NCBI GenBank assembly: GCA_026225235.1
Contig: JAMFSK010000156.1
Span: 18,318 to 82,317, forward strand
Source: Burkholderiales bacterium
GTDB lineage: Bacteria > Pseudomonadota > Gammaproteobacteria > Burkholderiales > Burkholderiaceae
Reading direction: 5' to 3'
Length of the DNA stretch: 64,000 bases
Translations under genes and position numbers: made by a program
Part shown: positions 1 to 7,852 of the stretch, in pieces
How the letters are laid out: each line of letters begins with the position of its first letter
Numbering within the stretch: the stretch's first letter is position 1
Notes under the pieces: model-generated
Database searches by the model: none
What the model was told of the DNA's origin: nothing
What the model saw: only the letters and a program-made list of their open reading frames with translations

Positions 1-52
1 AGTCGTCGGCCACTTCGGCCTGGGCTATCCATCACTAAACCATGGCGCACGT

Positions 53-943
53 TTAGACGTCGGCCCCCGGTGCAAACCGCTCCACCAGAAAATCAACAAA
101 CGCGCGGACGGCGGCCGATGATTGCCGGTGTTGAGGATAGACAGCGAACACACCGCCGACCGGCGGCTCGTACGCCTCCAGCACCTTGACCAGATGTCCC
201 GACTCGATCGCCTGGCCGACGATGAAGGTCGGTAGCACAGTCACGCCGAGCCCGGCCAACGCGGCGTCGCGCGCGAGCTCGCCATTGTTCACGCGGATCC
301 TGCCGGTGACCGCCACAGGCCGCAGACGGCCATGAATCGAGAAGGTCCAGTCGACACTCTTGCTATGGCCATAGGCGAGGCAGTCGTGGTGCCGCAAATC
401 GTCAGGGGTCTCGGGCCGGCCTCGCTTTGCCAGATAGCCCGGACTGCAACAGGCCACCATCTCGAACGGCGCAATGCGCCTCGCAATCAAGGACGAATCG
501 GACAAGACGCCGATGCGCACGCCCATGTCATACCCCTCGCCCACCAAGTCGACCACCCGGTCGTTGAGATCGATCTCAAGCGATACCTCCTCGCAACGCT
601 GCATGAACTCCGGGATCACCGGCCCCAGATGCATGGTGCCGAACGACATCGGCGCGGTCACGCGCAGGGTGCCGCGCGGTCGCACGTTTTCGCTGGCGAC
701 GGCCCGTTCCGCGTCCTCGACATCGCCGAGAATCTGCACGACCCGCTCGTAATAGGCGCGCCCGACCGGGGTGACCGACAGGCGCCGGGTGGTGCGATTC
801 AGCAAGCGAGCGCCGAGCTGCTCCTCGAGCGCCATCACGCGTTTGCTGACGAATTGCTTCGACAGGCCCAGCCGGATGGCCGCCCCGGTGAAGCTCGCAG
901 CGTCGACCGCAGCGGCAAATATCCGCATATCTTCGAATTGCAT
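53..943 (-). CDS. LysR-family transcriptional regulator, divergent from pirin
   Basis: LysR-type regulator of 296 residues. The N-terminal winged helix-turn-helix (about residues 3-60) is clear, with MRIFAAAV, the recognition region LGLSKQFVSKRV and the segment LEEQLGARLLNRTTR. The rest is the usual two-lobed effector-binding domain. The frame stays open upstream to 1120, but that extension does not resemble the family, so I start at the ATG whose last base is 943. The gene is transcribed away from the pirin gene at 1145. LysR genes often control a divergent neighbour, so pirin is the likely target by inference. TACAAT on the minus strand at 975-980 could be its -10 box. The effector is unknown. 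Confidence 0.9.
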   Translation of the reverse strand: MQFEDMRIFAAAVDAASFTGAAIRLGLSKQFVSKRVMALEEQLGARLLNRTTRRLSVTPVGRAYYERVVQILGDVEDAERAVASENVRPRGTLRVTAPMSFGTMHLGPVIPEFMQRCEEVSLEIDLNDRVVDLVGEGYDMGVRIGVLSDSSLIARRIAPFEMVACCSPGYLAKRGRPETPDDLRHHDCLAYGHSKSVDWTFSIHGRLRPVAVTGRIRVNNGELARDAALAGLGVTVLPTFIVGQAIESGHLVKVLEAYEPPVGGVFAVYPQHRQSSAAVRAFVDFLVERFAPGADV

Positions 944-1144
944 GATTGTCGCGGTGGAGTTGACAGTATGTCCGATTGTAGGTGGTTTATTAAACGATTG
1001 GGTGACACTACACTGCATGCACTGGCTCAGGAAATCACGACAAAGCAGTCGCGATACCCAAAAGCCAATCGTGAGGGCGGGCGCGGCGGTCAACGCTGCC
1101 GGGCCGGCCCGCGAATCCATTCAATGTCGTTGTCGGAGGTTGAA

Positions 1145-1864
1145 ATGCTTGAAGTTCGCAAGGCGGGCGACCGCGGTGTCGCCGAGCATGGCTGGTTGAG
1201 TTCGCGTCACACGTTTTCGTTTGGTCAATATCGGGATCCCAAGCAACAAGGCTTTTCGGATCTGCTGGTGATCAACGATGACCGCGTCGCGCCGCGTGGC
1301 GGTTTCGGCAAGCATCCGCACCGCGATATGGAGATCTTCTCGTACGTGCTCGAAGGCGCGCTCGAGCATAAGGACACCATGGGCACAGGTTCGGTGATCC
1401 GCCCGGGTGACGTACAGATGATGAGTGCCGGTAAGGGCGTGGCGCATAGCGAGTACAACGCTTCGCAAACCGACCCTGTGCACTTCCTGCAAATCTGGTT
1501 GATGCCAGCGCAGAAGGGTGTCGAGCCACGCTACCAGCAACAGCATTTCACCGATGCCGACAAGCGTGGCCGGCTCGTGAAAATCATCTCGCCCGATGGG
1601 GATGAGGGTTCGCTTGGTGTCTATCAGGACACACGTGTCTATGCAGGTTTGCTCGATGGCGCGGAAACAGCCTCAATTGAACTGGCTGCCGATCGCTACG
1701 CCTATGTGCATGTGGCACGCGGCGGTGTGACGGTGAACGGCACGGTGCTCAACGAAGGCGATGGCCTGCGCGTGCGAGGCGAACGGTCGTTGACGTTCAC
1801 CGACGGCAAGGATGCTGAAGTGCTGGTGTTCGATCTGCGCCCGAACGAAGAGCCGAGCTGGTAA
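1145..1864 (+). CDS. Pirin family protein (cupin, quercetinase-like)
   Basis: Pirin-type bicupin of 239 residues. The metal-binding set of the N-terminal cupin is visible: His57 and His59 in GKHPHRDME, then His101 and Glu103 in GVAHSEYN. This matches the two-histidine, histidine, glutamate site of YhhW and human pirin. Bacterial members can open flavonols such as quercetin, and some act as redox-linked protein partners; the substrate here is unknown. The start is set by GGAGG at 1135-1139, five bases before ATG 1145. An in-frame ATG at 1124 lacks such a site. A strong terminator follows, so it is probably monocistronic. Confidence 0.92.
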   Translation: MLEVRKAGDRGVAEHGWLSSRHTFSFGQYRDPKQQGFSDLLVINDDRVAPRGGFGKHPHRDMEIFSYVLEGALEHKDTMGTGSVIRPGDVQMMSAGKGVAHSEYNASQTDPVHFLQIWLMPAQKGVEPRYQQQHFTDADKRGRLVKIISPDGDEGSLGVYQDTRVYAGLLDGAETASIELAADRYAYVHVARGGVTVNGTVLNEGDGLRVRGERSLTFTDGKDAEVLVFDLRPNEEPSW

Positions 1865-1885
1865 TACGCGGTCTGCTGTAAAACG

Positions 1886-1934
1886 AAACGCCGCACTGCT
1901 CCCGTCTTTCGACGGGGTAGTGCGGCGTTTTTTT
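1886..1934 (+). terminator. Rho-independent terminator after pirin
   Basis: A long inverted repeat (AACGCCGCACTGCTCCCGTC against GACGGGGTAGTGCGGCGTTT, loop TTTC) runs into a T tract at 1928-1934. It starts about 20 bases after the pirin stop codon. Confidence 0.9.
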
Positions 1935-2062
1935 ATGGAGCGCGCGTTCCTATGCGCTCTAGTTCCTTAGAGCGCCTCTGTCGCATAGAGCGCCCCATCC
2001 GGGGCGCCCGCCCGCGGCGAGCGCCAGCCATCAAGCCATGCTTCGCAGCACGGCCCGACAAC

Positions 2063-2641
2063 TTAGTCAGCCTTCACGCCTTCAACCTGGATCTGCAGTT
2101 GCGTGAGCGTCTTAAAACCATACTTCACGCCCCAGTCCATGCCGTAGTCGGCGCGGTCGAATTGCGCGCTGGCTTCCGCACCGCAGACTTCACGCTTGAG
2201 CATCGGATTGACAAAGCACTTGAACGAATCCAGCTTGAGGTTCAGCGGCTTGGTCACGCCGTGCAGCGTGAAGGTGCCGATGACTTCAACCGGCGTATCG
2301 CCTTCGAAGCGGATCGAGGTGCCCTTGTATGTGGCGGTCGGGAATTTTTCGACGTCGAGGAATTCGGCTGTCTTCACATGTTTGTCGAGCGCCGCATCGC
2401 CGGTGTCGATGGTGCTGGCATCGACCGTGACGTCGACCGTGCCGGTCTTCGCTTCGCGATCGAGCGTGACAACGCCACTGCTCTTGGTGAACTTGCCGCG
2501 CCAGATCGAGACGCCGCCGAAGTGGTCAGCCGCAAAGCTCGGGTACGTGTGGTTCGGGTCGAGGTTATACGTGACCGGGGCGGCGATGGCCGAGCCGGCG
2601 AACAGGGCGATGGCGCCCGCGATGATCAGATGCTTGTTCAA
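2063..2641 (-). CDS. YceI family periplasmic protein (copy 2 of operon)
   Basis: YceI-like lipocalin-fold protein of 192 residues, probably periplasmic. It begins with a signal peptide (NKHLIIAGAIALFAGSAIA). The family core follows: YNLDPNHTYPSFAADHFGG near the mature N terminus, a FPTATYKGTSI segment, and FTLHGVTKPLNLKL. YceI proteins bind long isoprenoid chains in a beta barrel. The start is inferred to be TTG at 2641, because AAGGAG lies seven bases upstream and the signal peptide begins directly there; a longer ATG start at 2692 would put hydrophilic residues before the signal. It lies 31 bases after the paralogue at 2673-3239, in one operon with cytochrome b561. Confidence 0.88.
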   Translation of the reverse strand: MNKHLIIAGAIALFAGSAIAAPVTYNLDPNHTYPSFAADHFGGVSIWRGKFTKSSGVVTLDREAKTGTVDVTVDASTIDTGDAALDKHVKTAEFLDVEKFPTATYKGTSIRFEGDTPVEVIGTFTLHGVTKPLNLKLDSFKCFVNPMLKREVCGAEASAQFDRADYGMDWGVKYGFKTLTQLQIQVEGVKAD

Positions 2642-2672
2642 ATCAGACTCCTTGAGTGTCGTTGGACTGGCC

Positions 2673-3239
2673 TTACTGGCCGTTGGAAACAATGTGGAAC
2701 TTCAGTTGGACGTCATCGGCGACGGTCGAGGTGTCTTTCCACTCGCCCTGGCCGATACCGTATTGCGTGCGCTTGATCGGCAGTACCCCGTCGAAGACTT
2801 GCGAGGCGCCGTCCTTGTGGTACTGCACGGGAATTACGACATTCGTGCTCTTGCCGCGCACAGTCAGCGTGCCGGCAACGGAATACGCACCGTTCGCGCC
2901 GGCCTTGATCGAGCTAGAGACGAACGTGGCATGTGGAAACTCCTTCGTATCGAACCAGTCCTTGCCGGCGACCTCATCGTTGTACTCAGGGCTACCTAGA
3001 TCGAAGCTCGCGACGTCGACGTCGAGCTCCGCCTTGGCGACGGCGAGGTTAGCGGGGTCGAATACGATTGTGGCGCTCATCTTGTTGAACTTGCCGTCCA
3101 CGGGCACGTTCATCTGCTTGAAGGTCGCGGTGATCGAGCTCTTTGCAGTATCGATACCGGCCAGTGCGGACGTGGCGAGCGTGGCGCCAGCCAGCATCAG
3201 ACCTAGCGACAGCGATCGAATCGGTTGCTTCGCAAACAT
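2673..3239 (-). CDS. yceI: YceI family periplasmic protein (copy 1 of operon)
   Basis: YceI-family lipocalin-like protein of 188 residues. The signal peptide (residues 1-27, ending TSALA) is followed by the family pattern: DTAKSSITATFKQMNVPV, DVASFDLGSPEYNDEVAGKD, FDTKEFPHATFVSSS, GTLTVRGKSTNVVIPV and RTQYGIGQGEW near the C terminus. The DWFDTKEFPHATF core is better conserved than in the downstream copy, so this is the likely orthologue of E. coli YceI. GAGG lies six bases before ATG 3239. It sits between cytochrome b561 and the second YceI gene in the same direction. The family binds polyisoprenoids in the periplasm; the physiological ligand here is unknown. Confidence 0.92.
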   Translation of the reverse strand: MFAKQPIRSLSLGLMLAGATLATSALAGIDTAKSSITATFKQMNVPVDGKFNKMSATIVFDPANLAVAKAELDVDVASFDLGSPEYNDEVAGKDWFDTKEFPHATFVSSSIKAGANGAYSVAGTLTVRGKSTNVVIPVQYHKDGASQVFDGVLPIKRTQYGIGQGEWKDTSTVADDVQLKFHIVSNGQ

Positions 3240-3274
3240 GGTGTGCCTCGAAAAGTGAAAGGGCGCCCGCTGGC

Positions 3275-3835
3275 CTAGCGACCGAAGGGCAGCATCCGCG
3301 CAAGCAGACGCTGACGATCGATCAGTTGATGCTTGACCACCGCGAGCAGATGCCCGGCGACAGCTGCCAGCAGCACCCAGTTCAGGTAAATATGAATTGG
3401 TTTGAGTATCTCGGCAAGCGCGTGGTTCGCGGCAATCAGTCGGGGCAGCGGCAACACGCCCAGATAGACGACCGGCACGCCTGCTGCAGAAGTATAGAAA
3501 TAACCGCTAACCGGAATCGCCAGCATCAGCACATAGAGCGCGGCATGGCCGGCGTGCGCGGCGAGCTTCTCCCAGCCGTGTATCCCCTCGGGCAGCGCCG
3601 GCGGCGGGTTCAGGGCGCGCCAGGCAAGGCGCGCCAGCGCGAGCACGAGGACGGTGACACCGATCCATTTGTGCCAGGAAAAGTAACGCAGTTTGGTCGG
3701 CGTGAAGCCCGGAATATCGGTCATGATCCAGCCGAGCGAAAAACCCCAGACGATCAGCGCGGCGATCAGCCAATGAAACGCCATGGCGACTCGCGTGTAT
3801 TTCTGGACGGGCTGTGCAGCCGGGTAAGACGTCAT
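3275..3835 (-). CDS. Cytochrome b561 family membrane protein
   Basis: Di-haem cytochrome b561 of about 186 residues with four membrane segments. Haem-ligand histidines sit where the family has them: FHWLIAAL in the first segment, WHKWIGVT at the second, AAHAGHAALYVLML in the third, and PIHIYLNW with GHLLAVVKH in the fourth. It moves electrons across or within the inner membrane, probably from the quinol pool. Pairing of b561 with yceI is conserved (yceJ-yceI in E. coli), and here two yceI genes follow, the first after 35 bases. The start is uncertain between ATG 3835 and an in-frame GTG at 3850; neither has a strong ribosome site. A LysR gene is divergent at 3939. Confidence 0.9.
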   Translation of the reverse strand: MTSYPAAQPVQKYTRVAMAFHWLIAALIVWGFSLGWIMTDIPGFTPTKLRYFSWHKWIGVTVLVLALARLAWRALNPPPALPEGIHGWEKLAAHAGHAALYVLMLAIPVSGYFYTSAAGVPVVYLGVLPLPRLIAANHALAEILKPIHIYLNWVLLAAVAGHLLAVVKHQLIDRQRLLARMLPFGR

Positions 3836-3901
3836 CGTCAGGGTTTCCACCGGGGTAGGAGCGTCGAACTGTACGCGCGCGCGGCGATAGAGACAATGGC
3901 T

Positions 3902-3907
3902 TAAAAT
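3902..3907 (+). promoter_or_regulatory. Possible -10 box of the LysR gene at 3939
   Basis: TAAAAT lies 31 bases before the start codon, with no convincing -35 box. The arms ATCGA and TCGAT, 17 bases apart, occupy 3906-3932 between it and the gene and could hold a regulator site shared with the divergent cytochrome b561 operon. Weak evidence. Confidence 0.3.
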
Positions 3908-3938
3908 CGATGCTTACTATCCATTTAGTCGATACCTC

Positions 3939-4871
3939 ATGTCCGACCGATCCCCGACGCTCGACCAGTTACGCGCCTTTCTGGCGGTCGCCGAAACGGG
4001 CAGCTTCTCGCGCGCAGCCGAGACGCTGAACCGTGCGCAATCGGTGATCAGTTACACGATTGCGAACCTGGAGGCCGAACTCGGCTGCACCCTTTTCGAG
4101 CGGGCGCGCCGGCGGCCAGTCCTGACGGAGGCGGGTCGCGCCATGCTGATCGATGCGCGCCGCGTCGAGTTGATGATGCGCGAGATGACCGCACGCGCCG
4201 CGGGGCTCACGGGCGGACTCGAGGGCGAGGTGTCACTCGCGGTCGATGTGATGTATTCGTCCGCTCAACTGGTGTCTGTCTTGCAAGCGTTCGCGCGCGA
4301 GTTCCCGACCGTTGCGCTCAAGCTCCAGATGGAAGCGCTGGGAGGCGTGCTGAAGCTCGTGCTCGACGGTGAGAGCGGACTCGGCATCTCGGGGCCACGC
4401 GAGAGCTGGCCGGATTCACTCGAAGCGGTGGCCGCCGGCGCCGTTCACCTGGCGGCGGTCGCCGCGCCCTGCCACCCGCTGGCGCAGCATCAGGGCAAGA
4501 TCTCGGTGGCCGCCTTGCGCGAGCACACGCAGTTGGTTCTATCGGATCGCAGCCGCCTGACCGAAGGGCGCAATTTCGGTGTGTATGCCACGCATACCTG
4601 GCGACTCGGCGATCTCGGCGCTAAGCATCGCCTGCTGCTGGCGGGTCTCGGCTGGGGCTCGATGCCTGAGCACATCGTCGAGCAGGACATTGCTGCCGGG
4701 ACGCTAGTGCGCCTGCAACTGGCCGACCGTGACCCGACGCATGCCTTCTATGGCTTCTCGTTGATTCACCGCGTCGATACACGTTCGGGGCCTGCGACGC
4801 GGTGGCTCGTCGAACGCTTCGCGGTCTTCGCGGGCGCGCAGGGATCGCGCGCCGCTTCGCCAAGTCAATAG
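3939..4871 (+). CDS. LysR-family transcriptional regulator
   Basis: LysR-type regulator, 310 residues. The helix-turn-helix spans about residues 7-66: LRAFLAVAETGSFSRAAETL, then RAQSVISYTIANLEAELGC and LFERARRRPVLTEAGRAML. A substrate-binding domain follows. It is divergent from cytochrome b561-yceI-yceI with a 100-base gap, so control of that operon is the simplest inference. It converges on the FMN reductase gene at 4891, and the last bases of both genes belong to two copies of a short direct repeat. Confidence 0.92.
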   Translation: MSDRSPTLDQLRAFLAVAETGSFSRAAETLNRAQSVISYTIANLEAELGCTLFERARRRPVLTEAGRAMLIDARRVELMMREMTARAAGLTGGLEGEVSLAVDVMYSSAQLVSVLQAFAREFPTVALKLQMEALGGVLKLVLDGESGLGISGPRESWPDSLEAVAAGAVHLAAVAAPCHPLAQHQGKISVAALREHTQLVLSDRSRLTEGRNFGVYATHTWRLGDLGAKHRLLLAGLGWGSMPEHIVEQDIAAGTLVRLQLADRDPTHAFYGFSLIHRVDTRSGPATRWLVERFAVFAGAQGSRAASPSQ

Positions 4872-4907
4872 GGCGTACCTTTTACGCGGCTCAATAGGGC
4901 GTACCTT
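4865..4907. repeat. 17-bp direct repeat across two convergent gene ends
   Basis: TCAATAGGGCGTACCTT occurs at 4865-4881 and again at 4891-4907, spaced 26 bases. The first copy includes the stop codon of the LysR gene; the second includes the stop and last codons of the convergent FMN reductase gene. The sequence between and after the copies is also similar (TTACGCGG against CCGCGCG), as after a small tandem duplication. Confidence 0.85.
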
Positions 4908-5484
4908 CCGCGCGTTGCCGCTTCAGGGCGCGCGAAAACCAGAAGAACTCATCGAGAAAACGGTCGAGCGATCGTTCGACCCAGTCGCCCATGGGTTTGC
5001 CCTCGGCGTCGAGCGCGTGCTGAATCCGGGGGATTGGCATCAGACTCGGAATGCTCGGCATGCCGAGTTCGGCCAGTGTCATGCGCAATTGCATGGCAGC
5101 CCGCACACCGCCGAACTGGCCGGCCGAGTAGCAGACGATGCCGGATGGGCGCCAGAAATATTCTTCGAGAAAATGATCGAGCAGGTTCTTGAGCGCGGGC
5201 GGGATGCTGTTGTTGTATTCGCCGCTGACGATCAGAAAGCCGTCGACTCGTCGATAGAGCGTGGCAAGACGTTCAAGGGGCTCGGGCGCTTCGCCCTTGG
5301 GATGCTCCTTGTACATCCGGTCGAGCAGGGGCAGGTTTAGTTCCATCGGGTCGACCAGCACCGCTTCGCAGCCACGCATCTCAAGCGCGTTGACGACGAG
5401 GCGCGCTGCCCGAATACCCTGTCGGTCGCGGCGGACCGACCCGAGCAGGACGGCAAAAGACAGTCGATCGGGAGTGAGGTTCAT
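4891..5484 (-). CDS. NADPH-dependent FMN reductase family protein
   Basis: Flavodoxin-fold oxidoreductase of 197 residues. The FMN phosphate loop reads LLGSVRRDRQGIRAARLV near the N terminus, and the second flavin motif is SGEYNNSIPPALKNLLDH at mid-protein. This places it with the YLR011w/ChrR-like NADPH:FMN, quinone or azo reductases, usually cytosolic dimers. The start is taken at ATG 5484 with GGAG seven bases upstream; an upstream in-frame GTG (5520) would add 12 residues before the beta strand. It converges on the LysR gene. Substrate unknown. Confidence 0.88.
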   Translation of the reverse strand: MNLTPDRLSFAVLLGSVRRDRQGIRAARLVVNALEMRGCEAVLVDPMELNLPLLDRMYKEHPKGEAPEPLERLATLYRRVDGFLIVSGEYNNSIPPALKNLLDHFLEEYFWRPSGIVCYSAGQFGGVRAAMQLRMTLAELGMPSIPSLMPIPRIQHALDAEGKPMGDWVERSLDRFLDEFFWFSRALKRQRAEGTPY

Positions 5485-5553
5485 GCACAGGCTCCGTATT
5501 GAGGGGGTCTTCTTCGGCACACGACATGATCGGTCCCGCCCCTCGGGCCTGCC

Positions 5554-6108
5554 TCACTCGCCGCGTGCGATCTTCTCCAGCTGAACCGGCGTATCGGTCG
5601 CGCCCATCCGGACTGCTGCATCCTGGGCGGTCACGCCGCCCGCATCCTGCGCCTTGACGTTTGCGCCCTGCGCAACCAGAAAATCGACGATCTCCGTGCG
5701 ATTGAACATCGCCGCAATCATGAGCGCGGTGCGGCCATCCGGGGAGGCCCCTTCGACATCCGCGCCGAATTCAAGCAGCAGTTTGATCATCGGCAGATTG
5801 CCTTTGAACGCGGCCCCCGCAATCGGGGTCTGTCCGTTGTCGTTGCGCAGGTTTGCATCGGCCTGATGAGACAGCAATACACGTGCCGCTTCGAGGTGGC
5901 CGTGGTAGCTCGCGAGCATCAGCAAGCTGTCGCCTTTGTGGTTGCGCAAGTTGGGTGGCAGGCCCTTGGCGAGCAATGGCTCGAGCATGGCCGCGTCACC
6001 CGCGCGCGCGAGATCGAACACCTGGGCTGCGAAATCGATCGTCGCATCGTCGAGTTCGGGGCGATTCGCCGGCGCGTCGTGGGGGGGCTGCTTGGATTCG
6101 TCTTGCAT
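5554..6108 (-). CDS. Ankyrin-repeat protein
   Basis: A 184-residue protein made almost wholly of ankyrin repeats. Four to five units are visible from about residue 48, each with the G(D/Q/R)(S/T)xLMxA signature: KGDSLLMLASYHGHLEAARV, NGQTPIAGAAFKGNLPMIKL, DGRTALMIAAMFNRTEIVDF and a degenerate AGGVTAQDAA. Such repeats bind proteins. There is no signal peptide or catalytic domain, so it is probably a cytosolic adaptor. GGAG lies eight bases before ATG 6108. It is 33 bases downstream of no gene on its own strand that obviously shares its function; the partner is unknown. Confidence 0.88.
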   Translation of the reverse strand: MQDESKQPPHDAPANRPELDDATIDFAAQVFDLARAGDAAMLEPLLAKGLPPNLRNHKGDSLLMLASYHGHLEAARVLLSHQADANLRNDNGQTPIAGAAFKGNLPMIKLLLEFGADVEGASPDGRTALMIAAMFNRTEIVDFLVAQGANVKAQDAGGVTAQDAAVRMGATDTPVQLEKIARGE

Positions 6109-6235
6109 GTTCGGTGCTCCATGGGCAATGGGCGCGAGCCCGTGTCAGGCCGCGCGGCGTCGTGGCGAGGCCGGTCTCCCGGGAGTGGCCTCGACCCCCA
6201 TCATAACGACTCGTCACAAGGCGTACCGGGCACCC

Positions 6236-7438
6236 TCACGCGCGCTGTGCCTCTCGGCTCATGGCGGCCGCATGGCCAGGTACCGCAAACCAGAGACCGA
6301 TGCCGATCAACAAGCCGCTCAGGTGGACCAGCGCAAGGTGCAGCGCACTGTGCTGCACCAAGGGCGCGACCAGACCGGATATCACGGCGAAGAGCACCAT
6401 CTGGATAAAGCCCTGAAGCGAAGCGGCGCGACCCCGGGCCCGCGGGTATAGGCCCAGGGTGGCGATCGTCATTGCAGGGTTGCAAATCGACAGTCCGAAC
6501 GCGTTGAGGAACAAGGGCAGCACCGCCCAGGGCACCGCCGCTGTGAACAGCGTGTTGTAGATAACGTTTGCGCACGCGGCAAACAACATCAGCCCGAAGC
6601 CGATAGAGACAATGCGTCCTGCCGAGAAATAAAGGGCAAGCTGCGACGATACCCAGGCGCCGCCCATCAGGCCTACCACGATCGGGATAAACATCCAGGC
6701 GAACGAGCGCGCATCGAGGTGCAAGACGTCAATCACGAAGGTCGCTGCCGAGCCGACATAGAGCGGGATCGCGACGAATACGAAAGCGATGCTCAACGAC
6801 ATGACGATGAAACGCTTGTGCAGCGCGGTCTCGAGATAGCCCTGGGCAATCCGCTTGAATTCAAACGGATGGCGTTTGTCCATCGGAAGCGTTTCAGGCA
6901 ACCAGAAGTAGCAGGCCACCGCGAGGCTCGCGCCGACCAGGGTCAGGAAGCCGAATACCGAGCGCCAGCCCGAGACAGTTTGCAAGAAGCCGCCGATGAC
7001 CGGTGCGACCGCCGGCGCGATGCTGAAAACCATCATGATGTGGGCCATGACTTTGTGCGCATGCACGGAGTCGAAGCGATCGTTGACGATGGCGCGTCCG
7101 ACCACCGCGCCAGCGCCGGCGACCGCGCCTTGCAGCACGCGCATCCATAGCAGCATGCCGATGCTCGAGGCGAACATGGCGCCGAGCGAGGCAATCGCGA
7201 ATATGACCAGCGAGACGAGGATGACACGGCGGCGGCCGAACGAGTCGGAGACCGTGCCGTGAAACAGCATCATGACGGCGAAGGCGAGCACATAGACCGT
7301 CAGTGTCTGGCCGACCGCGAGCTCATCGACGCCAAAGGTCGAGACGATCGAGGGGAACGCTGGCAGATAGGTGTCGATGCCGAGTGCGCCGACCATCGAG
7401 AGCGCGGCAAGAATGAGGGTCAAGGAAAATGTTTGCAT
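6236..7438 (-). CDS. Bcr/CflA-type MFS drug exporter
   Basis: Major facilitator protein of 400 residues with about 12 membrane segments. The N terminus (LGIDTYLPAFPSI) and the loop DSFGRRRVILVSL are typical of the Bcr/CflA drug:H+ antiporter subfamily, as is MRVLQGAVAGAGAVVGRAIV in the fourth helix. It most likely exports small toxic compounds; the substrate cannot be read from sequence. ATG 7438 has no clear Shine-Dalgarno sequence and is preceded by a 9-bp perfect inverted repeat at 7451-7476. The ankyrin gene lies 127 bases downstream on the same strand. Confidence 0.88.
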   Translation of the reverse strand: MQTFSLTLILAALSMVGALGIDTYLPAFPSIVSTFGVDELAVGQTLTVYVLAFAVMMLFHGTVSDSFGRRRVILVSLVIFAIASLGAMFASSIGMLLWMRVLQGAVAGAGAVVGRAIVNDRFDSVHAHKVMAHIMMVFSIAPAVAPVIGGFLQTVSGWRSVFGFLTLVGASLAVACYFWLPETLPMDKRHPFEFKRIAQGYLETALHKRFIVMSLSIAFVFVAIPLYVGSAATFVIDVLHLDARSFAWMFIPIVVGLMGGAWVSSQLALYFSAGRIVSIGFGLMLFAACANVIYNTLFTAAVPWAVLPLFLNAFGLSICNPAMTIATLGLYPRARGRAASLQGFIQMVLFAVISGLVAPLVQHSALHLALVHLSGLLIGIGLWFAVPGHAAAMSREAQRA

Positions 7439-7450
7439 GAGAACAATAAG

Positions 7451-7476
7451 GACCCGGGCATGCGTTCGCCCGGGTC
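7451..7476 (-). promoter_or_regulatory. Perfect inverted repeat in the leader of the Bcr-type exporter
   Basis: GACCCGGGC at 7451-7459 and its exact complement GCCCGGGTC at 7468-7476, loop 8, end 13 bases before the start codon. Read on the minus strand the hairpin is followed by CTTATTGTTCTC, so it could be a leader hairpin, weak attenuator or operator. Confidence 0.5.
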
Positions 7477-7755
7477 GTGAATCGGAGAATCGAAGGGTGC
7501 GGCACGTCTCGTGGCGGGCTGCTGATCATCGGGGGACAGCGACAAGACAAGCTGGAAAGGTATCACCGTCGTCGACGGATCGCGCCGTTGACCGCTCTTT
7601 TTGTGAAAACAGAAGACCGATGAGCGCCAAGCCGCAACAACCTCCGTATGCTAACTGAAAGAAAGTAATTTTACGCGCGAGATAGGGAGGGGCGGAGATG
7701 CGGAAACGCAGAGACCCGGAGACGCGGAGGTGGGGACATGCGGAAAAGCGGAGAA
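7477..7755. other. Gene-free stretch between exporter and lacI gene
   Basis: No convincing gene on either strand. From about 7690 the plus strand is purine-rich, with irregular GCGGA words that lead into the exact heptamer repeat at 7756. The exporter promoter should lie here but I see no consensus box. Confidence 0.5.
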
Positions 7756-7795
7756 GCGGACTGCGGACTGCGGACTGCGGACTGCGGACTGCGGA
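7756..7795. repeat. Heptanucleotide tandem repeat (GCGGACT x5)
   Basis: Five exact head-to-tail copies of GCGGACT (7756-7790) and a partial copy GCGGA (7791-7795). It lies about 60 bases beyond the 3' end of the lacI-family gene and in no coding sequence. Exact 7-mers can change copy number by slippage. Confidence 0.9.
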
Positions 7796-7852
7796 GAGGG
7801 CCTGAAGTGGCGACAGGGTAGAGCGCCGCAGGGAGCAGAGGCTCAGAGCCTC

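Noticed and set aside
332..1144. Long plus-strand frame running upstream of the pirin start
   Set aside because: It is antisense to the LysR gene and shows no family features; the pirin family begins at the ATG at 1145 with a good ribosome site.
7756..7795. Possible CRISPR or integron site
   Set aside because: Perfect heptamers without spacers and no integrase; simple tandem repeat.
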